Shown piece by piece: positions 1 through 12,463 of a stretch of DNA of 64,000 nucleotides. The stretch lies in NCBI GenBank assembly GCA_020091685.1, contig CM034611.1, positions 1,055,261 to 1,119,260 on the forward strand, written 5' to 3'. The DNA comes from Lutjanus erythropterus (lineage: Eukaryota; Chordata; Actinopteri; Lutjaniformes; Lutjanidae). The notes beneath the pieces were generated by a model, which saw only the letters and a program-made list of their open reading frames with translations, was not told where the DNA came from and did not search any database. Position 1 is the stretch's first letter, and each line of letters starts with the position of its first letter. Made by a program: the position numbers and the translations under genes.

Positions 1-100
1 AGGCGTCCTCCACCTCCGGCTCCCCAGGTCCCTCGTCCACCAGTCTGCTGATCAAGTATTTGTGTCTGCTGTCCAGCGTCGCTCGTCTCTCCTCCTTCAT
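1..100 (-). CDS. Partial first coding exon of an unrecognised gene (runs off the left edge)
   Basis: Read on the minus strand, an ATG at 100-98 (context gccATGa) opens a frame that stays open to base 1, about 33 codons. It is charged (Lys-Glu-Glu-Arg-Arg near the start, then Arg-His-Lys-Tyr-Leu and an acidic Glu/Asp/Pro/Gly stretch). The composition looks like real coding sequence and unlike the low-complexity frames nearby. I do not recognise the family. No splice donor is visible before the edge, so the exon continues to the left. A perfect X-box about 2.1 kb upstream could belong to its promoter. The other frames here are shorter or stop early. Confidence 0.35.
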   Translation of the reverse strand, partial: MKEERRATLDSRHKYLISRLVDEGPGEPEVEDA

Positions 101-295
101 GGCTCTGCCTGCTTCGCCATTTCTCTCCTCGCCTCATTGGACAACAGCACCGTCCTTTTGGACACCTGGACAGAAGTTACAGAACAGGTCGTGTTTCTGA
201 TCCCAGTGTTCCTGCTAATCAAAGGGACACTTTGGATGTTTGGGATCCACTGGAGACAGAAATCAATACAGCAGAACTGTCTTTTATAATAATGT

Positions 296-690
296 AAAGG
301 TTTCTCAGCAGAACCCTCTGAGAGGTTCTAGATAAAACCTGCTGGAAGATAAAAGGGTTCTGAGTAAAACCCTGGGTGGGTTCTAAGTAAAACCCTTGAA
401 GGATAAAAGGGTACTCTGGCGAACCTGGGTGGGTTCTTTTTAGCACCCTCTAAGGTGGAAAGATTCTGGACAGAACCTCAGAGAGAACTCTTTAATCAAG
501 GGTTCTTTGTACCATAATATAAATGAGTCCTTGGTAGAACCCTCTAAAACCCTTAGAATATGAAAGGTTCTCTCTAGAGCCTTGGAATATAAAAGGTACT
601 TCTTGGTAGAACCTCCTGATTGGGATCTATTGAGCACCCTTAAACATTCTGGTTCTTTTGTCCACTTTAGAGAACCTTTAAGTTTACTCA
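296..690. repeat. Degenerate GGTTCT/AGAACC minisatellite
   Basis: About ten diverged units of roughly 30-45 bp each carry GGTTCT or AAAGGGTTCT, then AGTAAAACCCT or AGAACC, often with GGATAAAAGG between them. Direct and inverted halves alternate, so each unit has a weak hairpin. Open frames across it are by-products of the repeat. Confidence 0.6.
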
Positions 691-1771
691 CAGCGTGCCA
701 GTGGTCGTGGACGGGCGGCTGCCGGAGAGGTCATGTGATTAATGGTTCTCAGGTTCTGGCCTCCTATTCGCGGTGTCCTCTGCCAGGGACATCTGAGGAT
801 CGGAGGACAAAACAGTGGAAGTGTACAAAAAAACTAAACAAAATAATGTGGACAGTTTCATAAATCACCTTAAGTTTCAAACTGAGTCTGGACTGTGGAA
901 CAACTACAAAGTCTCTGCTATGATCAGCTCATAAAGGGTTGTTATAACAGGTCGTGTCATGTGGTCACTGTTTCATTTGTTGTGTATATTTCTGCCTGTT
1001 TGTCAGTAGTTCCAGTTAATGAATCAGTGTTTTCTTCTGTACCTCTGGGCTGAAGCTCAGGAGGTCTGGGAGTTATTAAGGCTCCGTCTGCTCCTCTGTC
1101 TGCTCCTCCTTCCTCCTCCTGCTCCTCTCCACCTCCGTTGACCTGGACCCGCTGTCCTCCTGCCTGGAGCTCCGTGTCCACAGGAGGAACACAGCCGTTC
1201 AGCCCAGGTTCAGAGCTGTCAGCCACGAGAAGCTGGGCGCCTGTTCCTCTGTGGAACCTCAGCTGGAGAATCTGGTTCTGCCATCTGAGAGTCGACACAA
1301 TCAGTGTCCTCTGACAGAAACAGTGACAGAAAGTTTTCTCTCTTTTAAATGCATATATACATCCACACTGTGACTTTTCACCAGACGTTCTTTATAAATA
1401 TGAAAGTAGGGTTGTGAGGGTTGAGAACCATTCAGATACTCTAGAAAATTAGGGAAATATGAATTATTTTATCTTGATGCCCTAACATTAGCAATATGTA
1501 TAACCTGTCAAAAGAAAAGAAATAATCTCTGTAAATTATAAATTATTTTTAGTTCTTGGTTTGAAAGTGAACAAATATACAGTCAGCTGCTACATAAAGA
1601 TCGATTTAACAAACTAAACACATTTAAGGCAAATATCTGCCAAGTCACTCTGCATGAATAAGTCACAATACTGAAAAACTAATTATTTTAAGAATAATTT
1701 CTAAAAAACAATGCATAGACTTAAATAGACATGATTCATTTCAATCATCACTTATGACCCACTAGAAGTGT

Positions 1772-1774
<3 letters not shown>
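691..1774. other. Non-coding or uncertain spacer
   Basis: Mixed-composition sequence. The 1080-1300 part is richer in C and G and holds competing open frames on both strands. Neither resembles a family I know and neither has clear splice partners. Nothing else is supported here. Confidence 0.4.

Positions 1775-1811
<37 letters not shown>
1775..1811. repeat. (TG)18 microsatellite
   Basis: Uninterrupted TG dinucleotide array. A second shorter TG array lies at about 2207-2228. Confidence 0.95.
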
Positions 1812-1814
<3 letters not shown>

Positions 1815-2165
1815 CAGAGACTTTCCTCATTATTTTGCTGCACTCAGGACCCAAAACATCTGAATTTGACGTCCCTGAACAGCTTCAACAACTTTAATTA
1901 TCATTTTAATGAAAAAAAGCAGTTTTCCTTCACAAAATGCAACATGTAGGATCATTATCTGTCCCACTGTCTCATGTTGAACAGCCTGACCTGCTGCAGA
2001 GTCTGAAAGGCTGTAAAGAAGAGCGTGACTGACCTGTCCGAGTCTGAAGACAGTCACTGCTGCTCCGACAGACAGACACAGAGAGGACAGACGATAGGGA
2101 CAGAGAGGGACGCAGTTAACTCAGGAAGTAAATCAAAATTGGCTCTACAAAGGAAAAGTTTGGCT

Positions 2166-2179
2166 GTTGTCATGGTAAC
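2166..2179. promoter_or_regulatory. Perfect RFX X-box
   Basis: GTTGTCATGGTAAC fits GTHNYYATRRNAAC, the X-box consensus bound by RFX transcription factors, at every position. It lies upstream of the putative minus-strand gene that starts at base 100. RFX sites near promoters are typical of ciliary genes, but whether this site serves that gene is inference. Confidence 0.45.
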
Positions 2180-2309
2180 CTTGGCAGGGAGTTGTTGGTG
2201 TGTGCATGTGTGTGTGTGTGTGTGTGTTGTGACAGCAGCTAACACACAACAAAGCTGTGGAGAAGAAACCAGGAGAAGCTGTGTGTTGACCAGTGTGAGG
2301 CTGTAACAG

Positions 2310-3880
2310 GAAGTGTGTTCTCACAGCAAGTTTTCATTTAGTTTTAGTCAAAGTTTTAATCAACTAAATATTAGAAGATTTCAGCTGATTAACAGTCAAT
2401 TTTATAATCTATTCATTAATCATCTATTAACCTGTTATTACCATATAACACGTTATCATATTTGATGAGTTTCCAGCAGCATCAGTCGGATCAACACTTC
2501 AAGTTCTTATCAGAGTAACAGTTATATTGTTACCTGAAATTCAATATGAACATTTACTGTATTGAAACAGGCTATAATTATTTTATTATAAAGTCATGAT
2601 GAAAATGTGTCTATCAAATATGATAGATGAGGACATGTATATAAGATAATTTATCTGGATTTCATGATGTGATCTGCATTATTCCACCACAATCACAAAT
2701 ATACTGTTAAATAAAACAACAAATACTGAAATCACATTTTAAGAGAACTGGTGGAAATTTGGTTTTATATGTAACAGATCTCATTATAATCACTTAGATA
2801 CAAACCATGATCACTTGCTAATAATTGTCTTCAGAATTTATTTTTACTAAAACATTTCCTTGGCTATTATTATCTGTATTTTATTTATTTTAGGTACAAG
2901 ATGAAATTAAAAGGTTCCTTGGAAAAAGAAGAACTAAACCAACTTAAATGCAGTTTACCAAAAGTAATGAACAATATTTGTTTTGTTTCTAAAATAAAAA
3001 CTTTTGGAAAAATTCATAAATACTCACCATATTGAATATGATACAAATTATATAGATTTTTATTTTATTTTGTCAAATGGTCAGCAATCATTAAATATGC
3101 TGCATTTCTTCAAATGTGTGTCCTTTTTGTTCCACTGTTTCATAAATATGAGGACAATCTGCTAATTAAGTGAATAGTCTTAAATAGACAGGAGCGTAGA
3201 GAGGGTTTTGGTCTTTTCTAAACACATTACGACAGAAGACCCAAACAGGAAACTCAACAACTTCACTGAAACCATATAATGACAGAAACAGTCAAGACAC
3301 AAAAAATCTTAATGTCAGCAGGAGTCCAGAATCTGAGGCAAAAGACAGGAACACCTGACACTGAGAGGATTTATATTTACATTAAAACTCCAGAAACAGT
3401 TTGTTTTATTCAGGGTTATAACTGTGGGCGCTGAGTCTGGATCTGCTCTCACTGAACACGAGACCAAACCAGGACACAAAGCTGAAGGTTAATATTTTTC
3501 AGTCAGTTTGGTAGACGCTGCTCGAGATCTTTATTTATGTTGAACCCTTGAAGTTTCTGCAGCAGAAAAAATCACTGGACCTCAACCTGCCTGAGAAACA
3601 GACTGTGGTGGATTTCAGTGAAGGTGTTTCCTGCTTATCTCCAGTACAAGATCTTATCAAACCACTTTCTCAGTTCTGCAACATATTTCACATGTTAAAG
3701 ATTGAACATTGATCAGATGAACTACCAGAACCAGATCATCTGTGTTCTTCACTGAGGCAGGTGTTACTGCGTTAGTGATGTGTAGATATCTGAGTTCAAC
3801 ATGACTGCAGGAATCATCACCCAAACATAACTCTATAATTTATAGACACGGCTGCACCTCTACCCATCTGTCAGCTGTCT
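2310..3880. other. AT-rich intergenic sequence
   Basis: AT-rich, with no credible open frame, RNA gene or clear repeat. It separates the left-edge gene from the 3' end of the NLR pseudogene. Confidence 0.5.
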
Positions 3881-3899
3881 TATCTTTTCAATTACGTTG

Positions 3900-4200
3900 A
3901 GCATCATGAGGATCCAGGGGCTGCATGTTGAGAGTGTCCCTGACGACAGAGCAGCAGCAGAGCAGTCCACACATGATGATCCTCTGTCACATGATCCAGA
4001 GGAACACACAGGGATGATGGTGTTCAGACTGCAGCACTGACAGTCACCTCCACCTGTTGTGATTCCTCTGTCAGTCACTGCTGGATGAAGCTCTCCTCTC
4101 CTCCACCTCCCAGTAACACGACCCAGTCAGAGTCTGTCCACACAAGCTGCTGCTGCTGCCCAGCCTCTCTGGATCATCAGGACACAGCTGATCCTCTCAA
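3900..4200 (-). pseudogene. B30.2 (PRY-SPRY) exon remnant of the NLR
   Basis: One minus frame carries Pro-Asp-Asp-Pro-Glu-Arg-Leu (4181-4160), then LTGSCYWEVE (4126-4100), the PRY-to-SPRY junction seen in fish TRIM and NLR B30.2 domains. A second frame continues with RGITTGGGDC, and a later stretch matches the Tyr-Val-Asp...Ser-Gly-Thr-Leu-Ser strand (3972-3930). The frame changes between these blocks, so the domain is broken. In intact NLR-C proteins this is the C-terminal ligand- or partner-binding module. Confidence 0.6.
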
Positions 4201-4931
4201 CACAAACTCCTTCATCATCATCACTCTGACAGAGACACCACTTCCATCAGATGAGAGAGAGAACAGAGGTGATAAATCAGTGTTTACAGAGACTCCTTCA
4301 TCAGCTGTCAGTCAGTGAAGCAGCACATCCAGTATAAAGACCAGCAGGGACTTCAGTCCTGTTCAGACCAGAAGTGGAGCAGCTGTGGAGCGTAGCTGCT
4401 TCCTTTCAGCTCTCATGTTGACGTGTTGGACTGAAGCTCACAGACCTGCACAGACTTTGAGCATCAGGTCTGTTGACTCTGCACATTTCACTCCAAGTAC
4501 ACAGTGGAAATAAAGTGCTGAGTAGAGCTGTGACAAAGATGAACTGATCGATTCTTTAGTGTCGCATGAGAGAAACAAACAGTTTGAGATCAGATTTGAT
4601 GGAACAACAGTTTGATGAATGAGGACCTCTGTCTCTGTACATCTTGTAATGCTGTCAGCTGTAATCCAGCTTTATTTCCTGTAGACATGAACACAACAAC
4701 AACAGTCGTCTTCACATCAACTCAAACACATGATCACAACAAGCTTCTGGCTCATCTGTTGGCTGACTGTTTCTCTCTCTCTGTCCTTCTGTCAATCCTG
4801 AAGCCCGTCACCATTCTCCTCTCACAGCTTCACTGATGAAAGCAGGAAATACTGGATCTTTGCTTTGACACTGATTGTGTTTAATACAATATTGATGAAA
4901 CCAGCAGGGACTGAGTCCACTTTCTACTGAC

Positions 4932-5099
4932 CTCAGAGTCTCCAGAGCAAAGTGTGGACTCTCCACAAGATCAGACAGACGCTTCACGTCTGAATCCTGC
5001 AGATTGTTTCCCAGCAGCCACAGCTCTCAGATGGGAGGTTGGACTTGAGCTGAGGCCAGAGAAGAACAGCTGATCTTTGACAAACTGCAGCGACTCAAT
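4932..5099 (-). pseudogene. LRR exon (copy 3) of the NLR pseudogene
   Basis: An acceptor (tattcag) at 5100 and a donor (GTCAG) at 4931 bracket 168 nt. The matches include a Leu-Ser-Ser-like start, GNNLQDSDVK and LVESPH...LETLR, typical of the ~174-nt ribonuclease-inhibitor-type LRR exons of fish NLRs. The blocks fall in different frames, so at least one frameshift is present. Confidence 0.65.
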
Positions 5100-5820
5100 C
5101 TGAATAAAGAATAAATGATGTCAGACAGATTTAGAAAATGTTCCTGTTTGAAATCATTCAGTGTTTAATAATCTGATCAGAGTGAACAAGATTTAGAAAA
5201 TGAAGCGTTCAGAAAATGGAAACTTCAAACATCTGACTCAACAGGTTCAAAATTGTAAAATACAAAAAGTTAAAGGGTTCTAATTAATATTATTGACAAC
5301 ATGCTGCTACTTCAATAAAGGCGCAGCTCAACAGCGATTCAAGATGAAATATCAGGAAAAACATCAACAATATTTCTTATTATTCTTCCCTTAATATTTA
5401 ATACTGCAGTCATAAAATCAAAGCATCTTCAGTTTAAACTATTCAGTCAATATAAGAATCATATAGATTCATAAATATGTTGGAAAACACAAATACTGAA
5501 TATATTTGTTTATTGTCTGATAGTTGAAGAGTTATTCCTTTATTCATTGTATTTAGATATTATAGATATTAAAGTTTATTTAAACAAAATCATGATGGAG
5601 AATATGAGATGAAAATCAAATTTTTCTTGTTATATGAAGGTTTTAAATGTGCAGCTCAACATTTCTCTGCCACAGTCAATGAACTAAACCACTGAAGAAG
5701 AAAATAGACTTTGACATTCAGATTAAGATACAGTATGTCAGCCTTCTGTCTGCAGTTTGAGTGTCAACACAACTTTCACATCATATTAATCTCAGCACAG
5801 AAGTAAAATGAGTATCTGAC

Positions 5821-5991
5821 CTCCAGAGTCTCAGTCTACAGTGTGGACTCTCCAGAAAATCACACAGACCTTCACTCCTGAATCCTGCAGCATGTTGTAG
5901 TTCAGCTCCAGATCTCTCAGATGGGAGGTTGGACTTCAGAGCTGAGACCAGAGAAGAACAGCTGATCTCTGACAAACTGCAGAACATCAAT
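5821..5991 (-). pseudogene. LRR exon (copy 2) of the NLR pseudogene
   Basis: An acceptor (tattcag) at 5992 and a donor (GTCAG) at 5820 bracket 171 nt. The exon opens with SLSEISCSSLVSALKSN and ends with DFLESPHCRL, the usual LRR pair, but the middle is out of frame. Flanking intron sequence resembles that of a neighbouring unit (a GTGCAGCTCAACAT motif at about 5650 and again at 6061), showing that exon and intron were duplicated together. Confidence 0.7.
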
Positions 5992-7423
5992 CTGAATAAG
6001 AATAAATGATGTAGATAAAAAGTCAATTTATAATCCAGTGAGATGTGTTCAGGTTTTAAATGTGCAGCTCAACATTATTTTGTCCTAATCAATGAGCTTT
6101 TCCCTAAAATGAGCAGAGTGACTTGTTATTGTGTTATTAGGGATCATCATAACGTCAGTCTTCTACAGAAGTCACACAAATATCAGCACAACATTCATAC
6201 ACCTATAAATATCAATACAGAATAATAACCTGCTGCTGATCTCAGTCAAGTCTGTAATAATTATCAGATCAGTTTTGTTACTTTTCTTACTTTCATGTTC
6301 TTTTTTTAAACAATCATTGTCATTTTATGAAAAAACCTAAGACAGATGTCTCCTATAGAATTCCAACATGGTGAATATGAAATAAATAAGACTTGATGAA
6401 AATAAATAATACTTTGGTAAAAACAAAACTTAAGAAAACTCTTTAATCTGTCCAAACACTTTGAGTCTCTCATTTAAATCCTCAGAATTTAGACTGTGAT
6501 CATCACCACTGTTATCAACACACAGCTGACTGACTGTAGACTTTAACCTTCAGTCATCTTCATTACTGGATCAAATGAGCTCTGAGCAAAGACAGATGGA
6601 TCTTCTCCACATCTGAAATGTTACCTGCTAGCTATGGATAAATGTAGAGGTTCTGATAAAATACTGTGTTGGAAGATTTTTACAAAGACAATTTTGTTGA
6701 CCGTCACAAAAATAGGATTGTGTTGAAATGTAAATAGACCCGCTCTCCCAGAGGGAATGTGGCTCTCTGAACTGATCAGCTGTATAACTCCAGAAGAGAA
6801 AATAACCTGCTGCTTGAGGAACAAAGAAAACATTTTTTCAACATATGGAGACTCTTTTTGACTTTAGAAAAACTCTTGATGTTCCAGATTGATTGTGTCT
6901 CTGTCTTGTCTTCCTGTATTGAGGATGTTTGACAACATGATCCTTGAAGTGAGATGTTGCTCCGTGTCTCTTCATGTTTTCTTGCTACATTATTTTGCTG
7001 TCATTGTGGATGGAATCTGTTTGATTTTCTTTGAATTTCTTTATTGTCTTGTTGACTTTGTTCTGTCACTTGTTGGTTACATGTTTGGTTTGAAGAAGAA
7101 AAACAAATATTCCAAAATAATAATGATAATAAAATAAGACATTATTCTGAAAGCTTCTTCTATTTTGTTACAGATGTGTCACATGTGACAAAATAACAAA
7201 TCTTTATTTCATTTTGCAGCTCAATGAAGGATAAGTCAGACAGTTTTCTTACTAAAATGAATCAGTTTGATTACAGACTAAATTCAGTCAAACTATTCAG
7301 ACTAAAAACTTTAAAAAGAGTTCAGACAAACACAGAAAACAAAGAACTGAAGGAAATTTAAAGTTTCTCTTATGGATTTAAATTTGGTAAATATAAAGTG
7401 GAAAGAACAAATGATGAACTGAC

Positions 7424-7593
7424 CTCAGAGTCTCCAGTCTACAGTTTGGACTCTTCAGTCCAGAACACAGACGATTCACTCCTGAATCCTGCAGGTCGTT
7501 GTAACTCAGGTCAGATGTCAGATGGGAGGAGTCAGACTTCAGAACTGAGGCCACGACTTCACAGTGAGTCTCTGAGAGTCCACAGTTAAAAGT
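7424..7593 (-). pseudogene. LRR exon (copy 1), frame still open
   Basis: Flanked by atcacag and GTCAG splice signals. The frame is open throughout, with [17 protein letters not shown], then [15 protein letters not shown] and CRLETLR. It is the best preserved module of the NLR. At 170 nt it is slightly shorter than the usual 174 nt, with the shortening in the middle of the repeat. Confidence 0.75.
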
Positions 7594-8878
7594 CTGTGAT
7601 GACAGAGAAAATATTTAAGAGTATGATAACATGTGACAATGATAAAAATAGACTGAGTGCATTTTGCATCACAAAGTAAATGATGATGAGCTCAGCTGGT
7701 CAGTCCCTGATCAAAGGTTTCTGCTTTGAAACTTGAGCTCCACATGTCAAAGTGTCTTTAAGCAACATGATGAACTGCTAAAAGACAAAAATGTCTGACA
7801 AATGACTATAATGTGTCATATTTTTGATGAACAGGCTGCTGTGATTTGTGTTTGTTAAACTTTATTTTGACACAATGTTCAATGAGCTGTAAAATGACTG
7901 CAGACTGTAACTGCCCTTCTATCTATTTACCTCAGTCCGTCCTTGTGTGGATTTTGTGCATCTTTCATGCATCTTATGTCCACTCCATCTGCTTTTCATC
8001 TCACATTAAATGTAGGACTAATATTGCATTATTAGTATCATTAGTAAAGGTTGTACTATCATTTTATGGTTCATAGTCGCTGCAGCTCAACACGATCAAA
8101 GTGCTGATGGAAATGCAAGTCGGCACAAATCAAATCAAATCAAATCCATTTCTCCTCCAGTCAGCAGTCAACATGGACAGACAGACCAATGATCTCACTG
8201 TAAACAGTAGGATTAGTTCATTAGTTGAAGTCTACAAATCACGGACCAGATTCACTAAAGCCTGAAAACAGAGTCAAGAGGAGGTGCAGAAGTCTAGTTC
8301 TGTCTCAGACCACCTGATTTACAATATGTTGAAGGTTATTATGGAATTATTGATCATTGATGGAAAAAAATGTTGCCTACCACAGCTTTAATAGGAAATA
8401 TCTCAGAAACTGCTGAGAAAAAATAAAATAGCAATAATGAAAAAAGTTAAATTTCAAGTGCTGTTAGTTCCAGCAGATCTCAGATATGACATGTTTGTAC
8501 TATATAACAAACAGACACATTATATAAAGAGAGTGCAGACACTGGATCCTCTGTAAAAATCAAACATGACTGTTGTGATAAAATCATGTCTGTCAAAACA
8601 TTTTCAGCACAAAAGGTTTTCTGCTGGATTTGTATCAAACCTCCATTAAAGAAACAGAAGATGAGAGACTTGTTCAGTAGCTTATATGTATCAACACAAA
8701 CATGATTTTTGCAGACATCTGTAGTCTAACACATATGATTATTTAAAAAATAGGTTCAGTTTAAGCAAACATTTCTGTGCACATTTTATAAAGTACATGT
8801 CTGTTAAGTGTGTCTTTACTCTAATATTGATGACTTAAGCTTTACGTTGATTCAGAGTGTTGATAATCACATCTGGAC

Positions 8879-10687
8879 TTGAGCCTTTCTGCAGTTCCTC
8901 ACAGCTGGAATCAGTCTCAGTCGTCCCTGGTCTGATGTGTTGTAGTTCTTCAGGTCAAACTCATCAGAACCTCCTCTGACATCTGCAGCATGTAGGACAG
9001 AGGCTGAGCAGTGGATCACAGAGAGTTCCTTCTCTGATCTGTTCTCTGACTTCAGGAACTCTTGGATCTCCTGATGTACTGAGAGTCGTTCATCTCCATC
9101 AGACAGTGGAAGATGTTGATGCTTCTGTCAGGAGAGATTTCATCACTGTTCATCTCCTTCAGGTTGTTGATGACTCTCTGGATGATTTCTGGACTGTTGT
9201 CTGTCTGACCCAGCAGGCCTCCTAAGAGTCTCTGGTTGGTCTCAGAGAGGCCATGAAGGAGCGGACAAACAGGTCCAGGTGACCATTTTGACTGTTGAGG
9301 AGATTTCTTCATGGCTCTGCTCAGAAAGACATCAGGCTATCATCTTTCCAAAATACTTCAAAACTCTCAGAACAGACTTTGGTTCTGATGACATGTTGTA
9401 GTCTTTAGAAAATCCTCCAGTACCTGTGTGTTCCTGTTGGTGTAACAGTGGAACATGTAGACTGCAAGCAGAGAAACTCCTGAGCGCTCAGATGAACAAA
9501 GCAGTAGACTGTTTTCTGGAAGATCACACTCTCTCTTTGAAGATCTCTGTACAAACTCCTGAGTACACCGAGGCCTCTGTGACATCCAGACCACATCGCT
9601 CCAGGTCTTCTTGGTAGAACATGATGTTTCCTTCCTCCAGCTGTTCAACGCCAGCCTCCCAGCTTCAGAAGAACTTCCCTGTCAGCCTCCATCAGCTCCT
9701 GTGGATCTCGTCTCATGTCCCTCATGGTACTTCTTCTTCTTCCTCTTTGTCTGAACCAGCAGGTGTGAGTACAGGTCAGTCAGGGTCTTAGGCAGCTCTC
9801 CTCTCTGCTCTGTAGTCAACATGTCCTCCAGAACTGTAGCAGTGATCCAGCAGAAGACTGGGATCAGACACATGATGTAGGCTCCTGGATGTCTTGATGT
9901 GTGAGATGATTCTGCTGGACAGATCTTCATCACTGGACCTCTTCTGAAGTACTCCTCCTTCTGGGCGTCAGTGAAGCCTTGTACTTCTGTTACCTGTCAG
10001 CACATGAAGGAGGGATCTGATTGGCTGCTGCAGGTCTGGAAGTTATCAGATGAGAGCTGAGGAAGCAGATTCCCTTGATGAGGTTTGTCAGCAGCACGTT
10101 GACTGATGACTTCTGTGTGACATCAGACACAACCTGACTGTTGTTGAAATCCAGTGAAAGTCTGCTTTCATCCAGGCCGTCAAAGATGAACACAAGTTTA
10201 CAGACAGCCAGCTTCTCTGCTGTGACCTTCTGTAATGTTGGATGGAAAACATGGAGCAGACTGAAGACTGTACTGCTCATCTTTGATCAAGTTCAGCTCC
10301 TGACGAAAGCAGAATCAGCAGACTGACATCTTGGTTTTCCAAACCCTCTGCCCAGTCAGAGTGAACTTCTGCACTGAAGGTTTTCCAACTCCAGCGGCCC
10401 GTTGGTCAGAACAACTCTGATGTCTCTGTTGGTCAGGTAAGACTTAAAGATGTCCTGGCACTTGATTGGAGTCTCATGGAGGTCTTCTTCTTGGGCGTCG
10501 TCTCCAGCTGTCTCACCTCATGTTGGGTATTAACCTCTTCACTCTGTCCCTCTGTGATGTAGAGCTCAGTGTAGATCCTGTTGAGAGGGTTCACTTCCTG
10601 TTCCATCAGTTCCTTCAGTCACACGTTCACATCTTGTCTTCAGACTGATCTTATATTCATCTAAAACCTCCTGCAGACCACGATCTG
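8879..10687 (-). pseudogene. FISNA-NACHT exon of the NLR, frameshifted
   Basis: Minus-strand blocks in order: FISNA (about 10680-10480, with a Leu-Asp-Glu-Tyr-Lys segment and TELYITEGQSEEVN), P-loop region (10405-10378), Walker B with intact LVFIFDGLDESRL (10200-10160), ITSRPAAANQIPPSC, then the winged-helix part with HLSAQEFLC and the NCRKAQ end at a GT donor (8878). In an active receptor this ATPase drives oligomerisation. Here the P-loop sits across two frames because of small deletions and the residue after its Lys is Pro instead of Thr/Ser. Further shifts follow around 10000, 9700 and 9350. The start is next to a tandem acceptor (CAGCAG, 10690-10685). Confidence 0.8.
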
Positions 10688-10839
10688 CTGAAAATATTCT
10701 GAAAATGAACAGAGTGAGACACCAGATATTTTTTCAATATATAATTTTCATGTCCATGACACAATAAATGTCCCTCTAATATAACAGACAATCCTGTTTT
10801 CAGACATGAAAACATCAGCAGCCAGATCAATAATCTTAC

Positions 10840-11013
10840 CTTTGTACTGTCCTGGTCTGATTGGCTGTCTGCAGTCAGGTCATGTTCTGGATCTTTTTCC
10901 AAACTGAGGACAGGAGTCTCCAGACTGGTCCCAGTATGAGTGCAGAACCAGTGTCCACAGTTGGTAGAGACTGGATCTTACATGATGTCCTGCAACAGGA
11001 CTCCTCTTTCTCT
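10840..11013 (-). pseudogene. RING-like exon of the NLR, broken
   Basis: An acceptor (tcacag) and a donor (GTAAGA) bracket 174 nt. One frame reads DPVSTNCGHWFC; after a shift another reads SYWDQSGDSCPQFGKRSRT. Together these match the C-x-H-x-x-C core of a RING/B-box-type E3 domain found at the N-terminus of some fish NLR predictions. A stop before Asp-Pro-Val, the frame change and Phe in place of the expected Cys after Pro-Gln make it non-functional. Confidence 0.6.
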
Positions 11014-12082
11014 CTGTGAAGACATTTCTTTGATTTTTAACTAAAATAATTTGTTTAATGTTGTTGAAAAATATGAAGATTTGTCCGACACTGTCTAGAA
11101 GCTCAGATGGTCACAGAGAACAGTAAAAGTCTCGTTACATTTCTGTTTAAATTCAACTTTAAGTTTGTAATGAAAATGTTTGCTTCATTTTAGTTTTCAT
11201 AAACCTGAGCTACTTTTCCAATCTGTCTGTTTGATCAAACATTTGATGATCTGCCTGTAGTTTGTTATCACAGTAAAATCCTCCAATAAAGAGAGCAGAC
11301 ATGCAAACTGGTTAGAGAGGAAAAAGGTGAGAAGGATGTGAGACCAGACAAAAAAAAAGACCTGCTAAGGGAGGTCTGGGGTTTGATCTGGAGATTTTAT
11401 GATGACCTTTAGGATGACTTTGGTGCTGGTCACAAGTTAAAAAGATTTGAGAAAGATTGAGCAAAATAAAGTGCAAAGTAATACATGTTATACCACGTGT
11501 AGCGTGTGTTTATCTTCTGCTGAAAAAGAGAGATGTGTAACTTCATGTTATTCTGTTGAGGAGTCAGGTTACATTACATCCAGGTTACTGACACTTCTCT
11601 AAAAACTAGACAGTCATTTGTAAACTTGTTAACAATTCTTGTTTCCACCAATGTGAAGGTATTTTCCAAGCAGACCCAGTTACTGTTTGAGAGACGTTAC
11701 TGAAATTACAAACCTGATATCAAGAAACTTCACTGCATCTAGTTCTCTCTCATGCACCTTAATTCCTTCAAGCGTCTCTACTTACATTAGTTTCCTCTCA
11801 CAGTTTCACATTTTGCCTCATATTTTGTGACTGACACACGCTACTGTGCAACTTCACTGCAGCTTTTTCCACACAGCAGGTCACAGACCGATGGTCTGGA
11901 CTCACACTGTACTGTGACCAGCAGCAAGTTGATTGGCTCCATCTCTACAGGAGCTTGATGCCTTTGTTTGACAGTCAGTCTGCACGCATCCAAAAGTTCA
12001 TCCACAGATTCAGATGAGACATTTTGTCTTCATCCTCAATACTTCATCTTCCATTAGTTCAGTTTACAGTAAAGTCTCTTAC

Positions 12083-12235
12083 TTGAGTCTGAGTTCAGGT
12101 TCATTACTGGAGAACAGAGGATCTTCTTTGGACCAGTCACTCTTCATAGACAGACAGCTGGATGCTGAAGACTCTGCTCTGTCTTCTTCTTCTGTCCTCC
12201 TCTTCCTCCTCCTCAAGTCATGGACTTCAGACAGT
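12083..12235 (-). CDS. NLR N-terminal exon, copy C (open)
   Basis: 153 nt (51 codons) between cctcag and GTAAGAG. It encodes an Arg/Lys-rich start, EEEDRAESSASSCLSMKSDW and a Pro-Glu-rich end. This acidic Ser-rich motif with Met-Lys-Ser-Asp is characteristic of the exons ahead of FISNA in fish NLRs. Its frame is intact although the downstream gene is broken. Confidence 0.55.
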
Positions 12236-12317
12236 CTGAGGTAAAGCAGAAACACTGACTGTGCAACTGGAAAAACATCACCAACAAACACTGAAAAGTC
12301 AGAATCATTTCTCTTAC

Positions 12318-12463
12318 TGTGAGTCTGAGGGTTCAGGTTCAGTACTGAAGAATGGAGAAATTCTCTGGATTGGTCACTCTTCATAGACAGACAGCTGGAC
12401 ACTGGAGACTCTGCTCTGTCCTCGTCTTCATCTGTCCTCCTCATCTTCTGGACTTCAGACAGT
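12318..12463 (-). pseudogene. NLR N-terminal exon, copy B (1-nt deletion)
   Basis: 146 nt between cctcccag and GTAAGAG. It is nearly identical to copy A (12748-12894), including EDRAESPVSSCLSMKSD, but has lost one base after that motif, so the C-terminal part reads in another frame and the exon phase changes. Confidence 0.6.

Noticed and set aside
957-1298. 113-codon minus-strand frame rich in Gly and Glu
   Set aside because: Starts with GTG, matches no family I know, and a competing plus-strand frame is equally open; no firm splice sites.
7398-7589. 63-codon plus-strand frame
   Set aside because: Antisense to an LRR exon that is open on the minus strand and flanked by splice signals.
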